Source: Candidatus Binatota bacterium (GTDB lineage Bacteria > Desulfobacterota > Binatia > Bin18). From it: DNA of 33,817 nt. Made by a program: the position numbers and the translations under genes. Positions 1-7,713 of this stretch are shown here, piece by piece. How positions within the stretch are numbered: position 1 is the stretch's first letter; the number at the start of each line of letters is the position of its first letter. A model generated the notes under the pieces. That model worked only from the letters and a program-made list of their open reading frames with translations, searched no databases and was not told the DNA's origin. The stretch spans positions 1-33,817 of the forward strand of contig WTHD01000502.1 of assembly GCA_011523265.1 (NCBI GenBank). The letters run 5' to 3'.

Positions 1-380
1 AACCCTGATACCCGGACAACGATCAGGCGAGGGTTGATCGCGTGCAAGGTCTCCCAACCGAGACCCCATTTTTCCAGGGTTCCCGGTCGGAAATTTTCTG
101 TCAGGACATCAGCATCGGCGATCAGTTGCTTGAGCAACTCCTGACCTTCTGGAGCGCTCAGGTTGAGCGTAATACATTTTTTATTCCGGTTGGTGATCTT
201 CCACCACAGGGGGATTCCATCCTTGGTTGCCCCGAGTGAGCGCAGGCTATCCCCCATTTTCGGATGCTCGACCTTAATCACCTCCGCTCCAAAATCGCCC
301 ATATTCTGAGAAATCGTCGGAGCGGCAAACAAGACGGCAATGTCAACGACTTTGAGACCTTCGAGCGGCAGGCTGGCCAT
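1..380 (-). CDS. CaiB/BaiF family CoA-transferase (class III), N-terminal part
   Basis: The first ~126 residues are in the window; the 3' end runs off the left edge. The N-terminus has the family pattern: LEGLKVVDIA at about residue 6, then GDFGAEVIKVEHPKMGD, then NRNKKCITLNLSAPEGQELL, then a DVLTENFRPGTLEKWGL segment. These match the Rossmann-like half of class III CoA-transferases, which move CoA between acyl-CoA and carboxylate through an active-site Asp anhydride. That Asp would lie beyond the visible part. The start is the ATG at 378-380, with a GGGAG-type SD about 10 nt upstream. It lies 127 bp downstream of the DnaJ-type gene on the same strand, so cotranscription is possible. The substrate cannot be predicted. 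Confidence 0.9.
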   Translation of the reverse strand, partial: MASLPLEGLKVVDIAVLFAAPTISQNMGDFGAEVIKVEHPKMGDSLRSLGATKDGIPLWWKITNRNKKCITLNLSAPEGQELLKQLIADADVLTENFRPGTLEKWGLGWETLHAINPRLIVVRVSG

Positions 381-507
381 GAATCCGTTTCTCCCTCATT
401 CAGGTTTGCCTGCGGTTGTAGCGCGTTTCACAAATCAGCGCAAAGCAGACTTTCCCAAAAGAAAGAGCTTGGAAAAGAGTCGTGGGAGCGTACCGATGGG
501 GGACTGC

Positions 508-1563
508 TTAACCTTCCTCCCGCGGATGAAAGGACGAGACGTGTTGGAGTTCTTCAAACAGGGCCTTCTCCCTGGGCGTCAAGGTTTTCGGAATAGTAAT
601 ACGAACGATGATATACAGGTCGCCGGGCTCCCTCCCCCTTCGGGGTAGCCCCTTGCCTCGACTCCGAAATTTTTGCCCTCCCTGGGTCCCTGGAGGGATG
701 GTCAGCTTAATGCGCCCGTCTAATGTGGGTATCTCGACCTTTGTTCCCAGTGCGGCTTCCCACGGAGAGACTGGCACCTCAACCGATAAGTCGTGGCCCT
801 GGGGAATAAAGCGGTCATGCGGCGCAATGTGCACGCGGAGGAAGACATCGCCATTGTCTCCCAGACCTTTACCCACTCCGCCCTGGCCTGCCAAACGAAT
901 GCGCGCACCTTCAATGACACCAGGTGGGATTTTAACGTCGTAGCGCTTGGCTTTTCCAGCCCCGTTCCCTCCTCCCTGTTGTAAAGTCAGGGTCTTTGAT
1001 GTACCTCGATAGGCCTCTTCAAGGGAAATAGTAATATCAACCTCGTGATCTTTGTCACGCATCGACGGCCCGCCAGACCTGCCAGCCTTTTGCGCATTCC
1101 TCCGAGTCTGACGATTATTCCTCTGAGGCCCGCGACTCGTGCCAGTATCGAAACTCTGCCCGAAGAGCGCGTCAAAAAAGTCACTGAAGCCACTGCCGCC
1201 AAGGCCGCTGAAGTCAAACGAGCCCGGTCCACTGGGGCCACCCGGTCCACTGCGAAAGTGAAATGTCGTCCGGCCGCCATCTGGCCAGCCGGCTCGACTG
1301 GTAAAATTCTCCCAACCGGGCGGCGGCCGAAAGTCCTGTCCAGCCTGCCAATTGGGGCCGAGTGTGTCGTATTTGCTTCGCTTTTCTGGATCCTTCAGGA
1401 CTTCGTGGGCTTCGTTAATGGCTTTGAATTTTTCTTCCGCTTCCTGACTCTTATTCACATCAGGGTGATATTTCCGGGCCAGCTTGCGATATGCCTTCTG
1501 AATTTCTTCCTGCGAGGCAGTTCGTGAAAGCCCGAGTGTTTTGTAGTAATCCTGAAATTTCAT
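508..1563 (-). CDS. DnaJ/CbpA-type Hsp40 co-chaperone (no zinc-finger)
   Basis: 351 residues. An N-terminal J domain (about residues 4-70) carries the HPD triad at 33-35 that stimulates the DnaK ATPase. A Gly/Phe/Ser-rich linker follows (about 85-165), then two beta-sandwich substrate-binding domains (about 170-330) with [17 protein letters not shown] and [19 protein letters not shown]. The four CxxCxGxG zinc repeats of type I DnaJ are absent, which makes it a type II protein like CbpA. It should act in the cytosol in protein folding or nucleoid binding. The linker is unusually long and rich in Arg, Gly and Asn. The ATG at 1561-1563 begins exactly at the J domain. It lies 106 bp after the VOC gene on the same strand. 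Confidence 0.92.
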   Translation of the reverse strand: MKFQDYYKTLGLSRTASQEEIQKAYRKLARKYHPDVNKSQEAEEKFKAINEAHEVLKDPEKRSKYDTLGPNWQAGQDFRPPPGWENFTSRAGWPDGGRTTFHFRSGPGGPSGPGSFDFSGLGGSGFSDFFDALFGQSFDTGTSRGPQRNNRQTRRNAQKAGRSGGPSMRDKDHEVDITISLEEAYRGTSKTLTLQQGGGNGAGKAKRYDVKIPPGVIEGARIRLAGQGGVGKGLGDNGDVFLRVHIAPHDRFIPQGHDLSVEVPVSPWEAALGTKVEIPTLDGRIKLTIPPGTQGGQKFRSRGKGLPRRGREPGDLYIIVRITIPKTLTPREKALFEELQHVSSFHPREEG

Positions 1564-1602
1564 CGTGGATACTTCTCTGTATAAGAATGTAAGACCCGTA
1601 GA

Positions 1603-1621
1603 GCAGAAGGCAAGGTTCTGC
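1603..1621 (-). other. small inverted repeat between VOC and DnaJ genes
   Basis: A perfect 6-bp stem (GCAGAA / TTCTGC) with a 7-nt loop lies in the 106-bp spacer between the VOC gene and the DnaJ-type gene. Read on the minus strand it is followed by TCTACGGGTC with no T-run, so it is at best a weak terminator or an mRNA processing/stability hairpin. The role is unproven. Confidence 0.25.
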
Positions 1622-1669
1622 CTGAGGCAAAGCAGACAGAACGCGTCTCACCGCCGCGACAGGACTGCG

Positions 1670-2059
1670 CTATCCGCCCTCCCCCACCATCCATTCTCCA
1701 CCCGGCTTCACCTCATAGAGCTCCAATAGAACACCGTCCGGCGCTTCGCACATGGCATAGCGAAAAGGCGTATCCTCAACAATGCCTTTCCGAAAGACGA
1801 CTCCGTTTTCCTGCATATGGGCGATCAACCCCTCAAGGTCGTCAGTCCGAATACCGAGATGATGCACCAAACCACGGTCCGCACTCCGCGGTTTTTGCGC
1901 GTAAACGTGCAGTGCCTGCCCACCAATATCAAGGCGGATATTCCGCTGGCCCACAAGTATGGCATCGTACACTATCCGCGCCCCAAACATGGTCTGATAG
2001 AAGCACAGTGCCTTCTCTATGTCAGAGGAAAAGATGTGAACGTGGTCTAAACATATCAT
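1670..2059 (-). CDS. VOC/glyoxalase-superfamily protein
   Basis: 129 residues from the ATG at 2057-2059. A GTG at 2072-2074 would add five residues and overlap the upstream stop by 8 nt. The ATG is preferred because MICLDHVHIF starts right at the first beta-alpha-beta module, though the SD is weak either way. Two VOC modules are visible: LDHVHIFSSDIEKALCFYQT at the start and GLVHHLGIRTDDLEGLIAHM in the second half. The metal-ligand pattern is the first His of DHVH, the His pair in VHH and the Glu in LLELYE. Members include glyoxalase I, methylmalonyl-CoA epimerase and ring-cleaving dioxygenases. The specific reaction cannot be assigned. The short distance to the methyltransferase-like gene suggests a shared mRNA. 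Confidence 0.8.
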   Translation of the reverse strand: MICLDHVHIFSSDIEKALCFYQTMFGARIVYDAILVGQRNIRLDIGGQALHVYAQKPRSADRGLVHHLGIRTDDLEGLIAHMQENGVVFRKGIVEDTPFRYAMCEAPDGVLLELYEVKPGGEWMVGEGG

Positions 2060-2066
2060 GGCGGAC

Positions 2067-2774
2067 TCACTCACTCCCTGCCAGTACAGGCTCTTTTTGC
2101 AGAACAGAAACTAGCGGATTCTCTAACAGGACATGAAGATAGCGAGCAAGAGACTGCTCCAGCACGCCGGCCGAACCACGACTGATCAGACACCCTCTTG
2201 GAGTAAGGACACGCACAATCTCTTGCATGGACCGCTCAAACGTATCTTCGCTCATAGGAATCTCACGGTTGAACGTATTGGCCGTGTAGATGAGAGGGAT
2301 GGAAGCGGTGTTCAGCGCACTCAGGTCACTCACCGTTCCGTGATGCAGACGAATGTGCGTTGTGAGCCGATGCTCATCCGCGCGGAGCGTCTCAAATGCC
2401 TTGGCTGCTTCAATGATGTGTTCGCCGATCCATTCGTAGGCGTGAACACAGTCCAGTTCAAAGGTCTTGAGCAGGTCGTAGGGTTCTTGCGCATTGCTGC
2501 CAAAGCCCAGGCTGAGGCCGACTGCCGGACGGTGACTGCGGACGACATCCAAGAGATTCACCTGGGTCATTGCCTGGACCAGTCCAATGGCCTGCTGCAA
2601 GGCAGGAGCAACATGACTCCCGATACTGTCGCGCAGTCCGGGGTATTCAAGAATGGTCGCGTAGGCAGGGTCATGCCGCCAGGGGACCGCGTTATCAGGG
2701 TAGACCGAGCCTTCAATGAAATCGGACCAGGGCTCAGAAACAAATGAGTCAACCATATCCTCCGATACTCTCAT
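2067..2774 (-). CDS. putative class I SAM-dependent methyltransferase-fold protein
   Basis: 235 residues, cytosolic, no signal peptide. The central part resembles a Rossmann-like methyltransferase: a strand-glycine loop (AVGLSLGFGSNAQEPYDLL, about residues 84-102), an acidic strand end (VHAYEW), and a late strand-turn IVRVLTPRGCLISRGS typical of the region after motif III. Motif I is degenerate compared with the usual DxGxGxG (SLGFGSN), so cofactor binding is uncertain. Neighbours are a VOC protein directly downstream and, divergently, two SDRs, which fits small-molecule metabolism. Alternatives are a non-catalytic methyltransferase homologue or a family I do not recognise. The coding region is secure; the function is tentative. 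Confidence 0.6.
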   Translation of the reverse strand: MRVSEDMVDSFVSEPWSDFIEGSVYPDNAVPWRHDPAYATILEYPGLRDSIGSHVAPALQQAIGLVQAMTQVNLLDVVRSHRPAVGLSLGFGSNAQEPYDLLKTFELDCVHAYEWIGEHIIEAAKAFETLRADEHRLTTHIRLHHGTVSDLSALNTASIPLIYTANTFNREIPMSEDTFERSMQEIVRVLTPRGCLISRGSAGVLEQSLARYLHVLLENPLVSVLQKEPVLAGSE

Positions 2775-2846
2775 TCATCTCTCGGCCCTTGCAATAGCAT
2801 AGGAATTCGTCCATTTCCTGGGGTACGCAGACACGGAGGAGGTTAC

Positions 2847-3662
2847 GTGAACGTACTCGATAAATTACGGCTGGACGGGAAAATCGCCCTGGTGACCGGG
2901 GCGGGGCGTGGTTTGGGTCGGGCAATGGCACTCGATCTTGCGGAGGCTGGGGCCGATGTTGTTGTCGCTTCACGAACGCAGAATCAAATAGACGAAACTG
3001 CCGATCTCGTCCGGGCTCAAGACCGTCGCAGTCTAGCGGTACGCGTTGATATTACAGATTCACATTCGGTCAACGCCATGATCGAAGCCGGGCGTATCGC
3101 CTTCGGGCAGATTGATATCCTGGTCAACAACGCCGGCGGCGCGACGAAAGGCATGTTCCGTCCGCTCGATACCATTCCCGATACACATTGGCATGTGGGC
3201 GTGGATACCAATCTCTCGGGTGCGGTGTACTGTTGCCGGGCGATTCTGCCCTTCATGGTCGAGCAAGGCGGTGGGAAGATCATTAATATCACCTCCGGTT
3301 TTGGGGTCCGGGCAGCAAAGAATAATTATATGTATACGGTGGCCAAGGCTGGCTTAATCAATTTCACCCGCGCCCTGGCAATGAATTACGCCGAGCACAA
3401 CATTCAGGCCAATCTGATCCTGCCCGGCATCTTTCCGCACGATGATCCCGAGCTGATCAAATTTTGGCGTGGCGGGAAGTTCATACCGGTTGGGCGGGTC
3501 GGCCATGATGCTGAGCTGGGACCGGCTTGTGTCTTCCTGGCGTCGGACATGTCCAACTACATGAATGGCCAAATGCTTGCGCTAGAGGGTGGCGGTCTGG
3601 CAGGGGGGCAAGCACCGTGCGGATTCGCTCCAGTTGTCCCACTGGAAGAGGATAGCGTATGA
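2847..3662 (+). CDS. SDR family NAD(P)-dependent oxidoreductase
   Basis: 271 residues, classical short-chain dehydrogenase/reductase. The cofactor loop TGAGRGLG is at 17-24, DILVNNAGG is in the middle, and the catalytic set is Ser150, Tyr163 and Lys167 (YTVAK), with an ASDMSNYMNGQMLALEGG C-terminal block. The start is GTG at 2847 with a very strong SD (GGAGGAGG at 2835-2842). It is the first gene of a two-gene operon: its TGA overlaps the next ATG by 4 nt. It is divergent from the methyltransferase-like gene across a 72-bp spacer. The proline-rich C-terminal tail (about 25 residues after the LEGGG block) is longer than usual. The likely reaction is hydroxyl/ketone interconversion on an unknown substrate. 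Confidence 0.93.
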   Translation: MNVLDKLRLDGKIALVTGAGRGLGRAMALDLAEAGADVVVASRTQNQIDETADLVRAQDRRSLAVRVDITDSHSVNAMIEAGRIAFGQIDILVNNAGGATKGMFRPLDTIPDTHWHVGVDTNLSGAVYCCRAILPFMVEQGGGKIINITSGFGVRAAKNNYMYTVAKAGLINFTRALAMNYAEHNIQANLILPGIFPHDDPELIKFWRGGKFIPVGRVGHDAELGPACVFLASDMSNYMNGQMLALEGGGLAGGQAPCGFAPVVPLEEDSV

Positions 3663-4432
3663 GCCTAGCCGCCTTTTCTTTAGTGGGGAAAAACGCGTTG
3701 GTACTCGGAGCCAGCTCGGCTATTGGCAGGGCTGCTGCATGTGCGCTAGCCGAGGCGGGCGCGGATGTCGCAGTGAGCTCGACACTCGCTACACCACGAG
3801 AACAGGAGGCTGTCCTCACGTGCCGAGATGCGATTCAATCTCAGGGCAGAAAGAGCCTGGCTCAGATGATAGACGCCGCGAGCGAAGCTGACGTGCAGAC
3901 GTTGGTGGATCAGACTGTCTCAGAATTTGGTACGCTCGATATTCTCGTCAGTGCTCACGACCTGCCGTTTGCCAAGCCGCTTCGTGACATTTCCTCCAAG
4001 GAATGGCAACGGGTGCTGGAGGTCAATTTGACCGGCGTGTATTTTGCCTGCCGGGCAGCAGCCGATCCCATGCTGGCTCAACACAGCGGACGGATTATTA
4101 ATATTGTCTCATTGCTCGGCGAGCGGGGTATGATCAATGGCAGCGCGTATTGTGCGGCGCAAGGCGGGGTTCTTAATTTGACTCGCGCCTTGGCCCTTGA
4201 ATGGGCTCGAAGCGGCATCACCGTGAACGCCATTGGAGCGGGTTGGACTGAGGGTATGGGCTTGCTCAAAGACACCGCGGTACAGGAACAGTTGCGTCGC
4301 TATTTGCCACATAAACGCCCGGCACAGCCGTCTGAAGTCGGCGAAGCCGCAGTGTATCTGGCCTCAGACATGGCGGGCTTTATTACCGGTCAAACCGTGT
4401 GGATTGAAGGGGGAGCGTTGAGTCATTTGTAG
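3659..4432 (+). CDS. SDR family protein with degenerate active site (YxxxQ)
   Basis: 257 residues, SDR fold throughout: glycine loop LGASSAIGRA near residue 17, LDILVSAHD where NNAG is usual, NVIVS-type strand with Ser151, and Tyr164. The family YxxxK motif reads YCAAQ here, so the catalytic lysine is Gln168 (codon CAA). The C-terminal block ASDMAGFITGQTVWIEGG is normal. The ATG at 3659 overlaps the previous stop (ATGA) and has GGAAGAGG upstream, so the two SDRs are translationally coupled. Known SDR chemistry needs the Lys to lower the Tyr pKa and bind the ribose. This protein may be inactive, a binding partner of the upstream SDR, or catalytically altered. It ends convergently with the TetR array. 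Confidence 0.92.
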   Translation: MSLAAFSLVGKNALVLGASSAIGRAAACALAEAGADVAVSSTLATPREQEAVLTCRDAIQSQGRKSLAQMIDAASEADVQTLVDQTVSEFGTLDILVSAHDLPFAKPLRDISSKEWQRVLEVNLTGVYFACRAAADPMLAQHSGRIINIVSLLGERGMINGSAYCAAQGGVLNLTRALALEWARSGITVNAIGAGWTEGMGLLKDTAVQEQLRRYLPHKRPAQPSEVGEAAVYLASDMAGFITGQTVWIEGGALSHL

Positions 4433-4436
4433 ACTA

Positions 4437-4458
4437 GTGGAGTTGGGGCACGCTCCAC
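4437..4458. other. weak inverted repeat between convergent genes
   Basis: GTGGAG (4437-4442) and CTCCAC (4453-4458) flank a 10-nt loop in the 49-bp gap between the SDR stop and the TetR stop. There is no T-run on either side. It may act as a modest bidirectional transcription barrier. Confidence 0.25.
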
Positions 4459-4481
4459 CACCCTCCTCTCCGAGGGCAGCT

Positions 4482-5087
4482 TCAGTTCTTCACTCGGAGA
4501 CCGTCAAAGAAGCTATAGATGAAGGCACTTATTTCTTTGCGTGCAACGACTTGATCATCGGCCTGGGCAATATACAGAGATGCTTGAGCCAGCATGTTTA
4601 AGACAAAATGCGACAGCGCACCAAGCGGTTGCGGAGCAAGCAGCCCGGCGTCCATGAGTTCTTGAAGGACGCCGCGGATGGGATCGAGCCCATATTTTTT
4701 ATCTAACTGATAGTTTTCTTCTCGACTCAAGACGGCGGAGGCTTCAATCAACGTGATACGTTGGACAGCTAGGCCCATGGTTGCATCCAGATAGGCTTCT
4801 ACGCCAGCACGGATGGTCTGATCCCAGAGGTCCCCTTCCTGCTCCCCCTGGGCAAACTGTATGGCGCTCACAGCTGTTTGCGCAACAGACTGATTGAGGT
4901 CTTCCACAACCGCATAAAAGAGGCCGGCCTTGTCACGGAACTGGTAGTAGATCGCTCCACGGGTCACCCCGGCCCGCTGGGCGATATCTTCGGTCCCCGT
5001 GTCAGCATACCCGTGCTCGGTAAAAAGTTCACGGGCTGCCTGGAGTAACGCCGTACGGGTGGCTTCGGATTGCTCGGCCTTCTTCAT
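4482..5087 (-). CDS. TetR/AcrR family transcriptional regulator (copy 1, last in array)
   Basis: 201 residues. The N-terminal TetR helix-turn-helix (about residues 8-55) contains TRTALLQAARELFTEHGYAD, DIAQRAGVTRGAIYYQFRDK and GLFYAVVEDL. The remaining ~145 residues form the all-helical ligand-binding and dimer domain. It is the third gene transcribed in a tandem array of three paralogues spaced by 8 nt. Its first ~65 residues are almost identical to the other two. Its C-terminal half is the most diverged, with a unique ending (FDGLRVKN versus LDGMRVKG). No close SD is visible, so translation is probably coupled to the preceding gene. It likely represses the divergent P450 or its own operon. 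Confidence 0.95.
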   Translation of the reverse strand: MKKAEQSEATRTALLQAARELFTEHGYADTGTEDIAQRAGVTRGAIYYQFRDKAGLFYAVVEDLNQSVAQTAVSAIQFAQGEQEGDLWDQTIRAGVEAYLDATMGLAVQRITLIEASAVLSREENYQLDKKYGLDPIRGVLQELMDAGLLAPQPLGALSHFVLNMLAQASLYIAQADDQVVARKEISAFIYSFFDGLRVKN

Positions 5088-5158
5088 ATGTAGACTCAGC
5101 CCTTCACCCGCATCCCATCAAGAAGACGCTCCAAACTTGCCCCCATTTCTTTGCGCGC
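5032..5158. repeat. 127-bp exact direct repeat, copy A
   Basis: This stretch is base-for-base identical to 5643-5769, an offset of 611 bp. It covers the start of TetR copy 1, the whole 8-bp spacer and the 3' end of TetR copy 2. It shows that the array arose by unit duplication including the intergenic spacer. Confidence 0.93.
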
Positions 5159-5698
5159 AGTGGGGATATCATCGGCGCGGGCAACATATCGAGCCGCTTC
5201 ATGCTCTATGCTTAAGGCAAGGTGAGCCAGCGGCTCAATTGGCTGTGGAGCAATCAGCCCAGCCTCCATGAGTTCTTGGAGGGCGCCACGGGTAAGACCA
5301 AGCACATATTTCTCATCCAACTCCCGTCCTTCCTCCCAGCCCAGTACGGCGACGGACTCAATCAACACGATACGTTGGAAAGCTGAGTCCAGGCAGGCAT
5401 TCAGATAGGCTTTCGTGCCAGCGCGAACCGTCCGATCCCAGAGGTCTCCCTGCTCTTCCCGACCAGCCTGTAGGGCCCTCGCGACTTTTTGAACAATATG
5501 CAGATTAAGGTCCTCTACAACCGCACGAAAGAGACCAAGCTTGTCACGGAACTGATAGTAGAGCGCGCCGCGGGTCACCCCGGCCCGCTGGGCAATATCT
5601 TCGGTCCCCGTGTCAGCATACCCCCGCTCGGTAAAAAGTTCGCGGGCTGCCTGGAGTAACGCCGTACGGGTGGCTTCGGATTGCTCGGCCTTCTTCAT
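5096..5698 (-). CDS. TetR/AcrR family transcriptional regulator (copy 2, middle of array)
   Basis: 200 residues with the same HTH as its neighbours: TRTALLQAARELFTERGYAD, then DIAQRAGVTRGALYYQFRDK. It differs from copy 1 at only a handful of the first 64 positions. The central ligand-domain segment (about 70-165) has diverged, for example LNLHIVQKVARALQAGREEQ. The last ~28 residues match copy 3 at all but one position. It sits 8 nt downstream of copy 3 and 8 nt upstream of copy 1, so all three are probably on one mRNA. The pattern of constant ends and a variable middle suggests a shared operator with different effectors. Confidence 0.95.
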   Translation of the reverse strand: MKKAEQSEATRTALLQAARELFTERGYADTGTEDIAQRAGVTRGALYYQFRDKLGLFRAVVEDLNLHIVQKVARALQAGREEQGDLWDRTVRAGTKAYLNACLDSAFQRIVLIESVAVLGWEEGRELDEKYVLGLTRGALQELMEAGLIAPQPIEPLAHLALSIEHEAARYVARADDIPTARKEMGASLERLLDGMRVKG

Positions 5699-5769
5699 AT
5701 GTAGACTCAGCCCTTCACCCGCATCCCATCAAGAAGACGCTCCAAACTTGCCCCCATTTCTTTGCGCGC
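5643..5769. repeat. 127-bp exact direct repeat, copy B
   Basis: Identical to 5032-5158. It covers the start of TetR copy 2, the 8-bp spacer and the 3' end of TetR copy 3. Exact identity alongside diverged flanks implies recent duplication or gene conversion. It also creates a substrate for deletion or expansion of the array. Confidence 0.93.
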
Positions 5770-6309
5770 CGCAGGGATATCATCGGCGCGGGCAATATAC
5801 ATCGCCGCTTCAAGTACGGCATTTAAAACAAGATGCGCCAAGGGTTCAACTGGCTGTGGAGCAATCAGCCCAGCGTCCATGAGTTCTTGGAGGACGCTGG
5901 ATATGAGGCTAATCCCATATTTTCTGTCCAACTCACGCTTTTCCTCCCAGCCCAGCACGGCCGGGGCCTCAATCAACCCGATACGTTGGACAGCCGGGTC
6001 CATGCAGGCATCTAGATACGCTTCCACACCAGCGCGGACTATCTGATCCCAGAGGTCCCCCTGCTCCCCCTGGTCAGACTGTATGGCACTCGCGACTTTT
6101 TCATTAGTACCCAGGCTAATACCTTCCAAGACTGCATAAAAGAGGCCAGCCTTGTCACGGAACTGGTAGTAGAGCGCGCCGCGGGTCACCCCGGCCCGCT
6201 GGGCAATGTCTTCAGTAGCCGTGTCGGCATATCCACGCTCGGTAAAGAGTTCGCAGGCCGCCTGGAGTAGCGCGGTGCGGGTAGCTTCGGATTGCTCGGC
6301 CTTCTTCAT
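5707..6309 (-). CDS. TetR/AcrR family transcriptional regulator (copy 3, promoter-proximal)
   Basis: 200 residues. It is the first transcribed gene of the three-gene TetR array and is divergent from the P450 across 71 bp. The HTH region is nearly identical to copies 1 and 2, with Cys in LLQAACELFTERGYAD and TATEDIAQ instead of TGTEDIAQ. The ligand domain (about 70-165) is distinct, and the ending LERLLDGMRVKG is shared with copy 2. TetR genes divergent from an enzyme or pump gene commonly bind the shared intergenic region and are released by a small molecule. That makes control of the P450 the simplest inference, but I could not identify the operator. Confidence 0.95.
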   Translation of the reverse strand: MKKAEQSEATRTALLQAACELFTERGYADTATEDIAQRAGVTRGALYYQFRDKAGLFYAVLEGISLGTNEKVASAIQSDQGEQGDLWDQIVRAGVEAYLDACMDPAVQRIGLIEAPAVLGWEEKRELDRKYGISLISSVLQELMDAGLIAPQPVEPLAHLVLNAVLEAAMYIARADDIPAARKEMGASLERLLDGMRVKG

Positions 6310-6310
6310 C

Positions 6311-6337
6311 TTGACTTTTCTACAACCCCTCTATATC
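6311..6337 (+). promoter_or_regulatory. possible promoter in the TetR/P450 divergent region
   Basis: TTGACT (6311-6316) and TATATC (6332-6337) resemble -35 and -10 boxes reading toward the P450, but the 15-bp spacer is shorter than optimal. The 71-bp region must also hold the TetR-array promoter and any operator. Low confidence. Confidence 0.3.
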
Positions 6338-6380
6338 GCTGCTCTAAGGGCCGCAGTAGCATGTTGAAGGGAACACCCCC

Positions 6381-7640
6381 ATGCCCGAAGAATCCCAATC
6401 GTTCGTCCCAGATACTGAAACACCGGCTCATCCCGAAATACCGCTAGAATTCAACCCCCTTCAGCAGGATTTCCGTCAGAACCCCTACCCAACCTATCGC
6501 CGGTTCCGCGAAGCTGATCCCGTTCACTGGAGTGCCATGTTCGGGTTCTGGGTGTGCACACGTTATGACGATATTATCTCCATACTACGTCATTCCAAAG
6601 CTAGCGCCAACCCACGCGATTGGGAGCGGTTTGATGATTATGTCGAAGCCCTAGGTGGGACTGGTCCTGCTTACGAGATGCAAAACCGGTGGATGCTCTT
6701 GGAGAATCCACCCGACCATACCCGGCTGCGCAAATTAGTCACAAAGGCGTTTACGCCGCGTGTGGTTGAAAATATGCGAGCCCATATTCAGGACATCGTG
6801 CATGACTTACTTGACACTGTCCACGCAAAGAGGCGCTTTAACATTATCCAGGACTTGGCCTTTCCGTTGCCGGTCATTGTGATTGCTGAGTTGATTGGCG
6901 TTCCCACACAAGACCGGGAATATTTCAAAGACTGGACCGCAGCCCTGGCCCGGTCGCTTGATCCTATTGTCACACCAGAAATTATTCAGGCCGCTGACAA
7001 AGCCACCGAGGACCTCATCGCCTACTTCGCCACACTCGTGGCCGAACGACGGGACTCTCCCCAGAATGACCTCCTGAGTGGCCTCATCGCAGCGGAAGAA
7101 GAAGGCGATAAACTGGACGAAGCTGAACTCTTGGCCACTGCCATTCTGTTGTTTGCCGCAGGCCACGAAACCACAATGAATCTGATTGGCAACGGCATGC
7201 TGGCGCTGTTTCGCAACCCGGATCAAATGGCCAAGCTGAAAGCAGACCCGTCGTTGATCAAAACGGCAGTTGAAGAATTTCTCCGCTATGACGGCTCGGT
7301 GCAAATCACCGCTCGGGTGGCACTTGAAGATATTGAGGTGGGTGGCAAAACCATACGCAAGAATCAGCAAGCCCTGCTCCTGCTCGGAGCGGCCAATCAC
7401 GACCCGGCCCATTTCTCCGACCCCGACCGACTTGATATTACCCGCCAGGAGAATCCGCACCTCACCTTTGGACACGGCATTCACCATTGCTTAGGAGCAC
7501 CACTCGCCCGGGTCGAAGCACAGATTGCTATTAATTCGATGCTGCGCCGGATGCCAGATATACAACTGACAACGGATCAGCTTGAATGGCGCAATATGTT
7601 GACTCTGCGGGGCTTAAAGGCGCTGCCGGTGGGGTTTTAG
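6381..7640 (+). CDS. cytochrome P450
   Basis: 419 residues, soluble bacterial type with no membrane anchor. The I-helix oxygen-activation motif AGHETT is at 260-265. The K-helix ExxR is in EEFLRYDGSVQITAR, and the heme-binding loop FGHGIHHCLG is at 363-372 with Cys370 as the axial thiolate. The C-helix WMLLENPPDHTRLRKLV is also typical. Length and motifs match the CYP107-like and related bacterial families that hydroxylate or epoxidise macrolides, terpenoids, steroids or xenobiotics. The ATG has AAGGGA 8 nt upstream. No ferredoxin or ferredoxin reductase gene is in the window, so redox partners must come from elsewhere. It is followed by a SnoaL-like gene, 73 bp downstream. Confidence 0.96.
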   Translation: MPEESQSFVPDTETPAHPEIPLEFNPLQQDFRQNPYPTYRRFREADPVHWSAMFGFWVCTRYDDIISILRHSKASANPRDWERFDDYVEALGGTGPAYEMQNRWMLLENPPDHTRLRKLVTKAFTPRVVENMRAHIQDIVHDLLDTVHAKRRFNIIQDLAFPLPVIVIAELIGVPTQDREYFKDWTAALARSLDPIVTPEIIQAADKATEDLIAYFATLVAERRDSPQNDLLSGLIAAEEEGDKLDEAELLATAILLFAAGHETTMNLIGNGMLALFRNPDQMAKLKADPSLIKTAVEEFLRYDGSVQITARVALEDIEVGGKTIRKNQQALLLLGAANHDPAHFSDPDRLDITRQENPHLTFGHGIHHCLGAPLARVEAQIAINSMLRRMPDIQLTTDQLEWRNMLTLRGLKALPVGF

Positions 7641-7713
7641 TCGTCCGGGCGATGGTAATCCGTCCGTAAACGTGCGATATGTCCCTTACTCTACAATTAT
7701 AGGAGGGACTATT

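Noticed and set aside
5032-5769. Direct repeats as ends of an integrated mobile element
   Set aside because: The repeats are parts of paralogous genes and their spacer, and no transposase or integrase lies between them.
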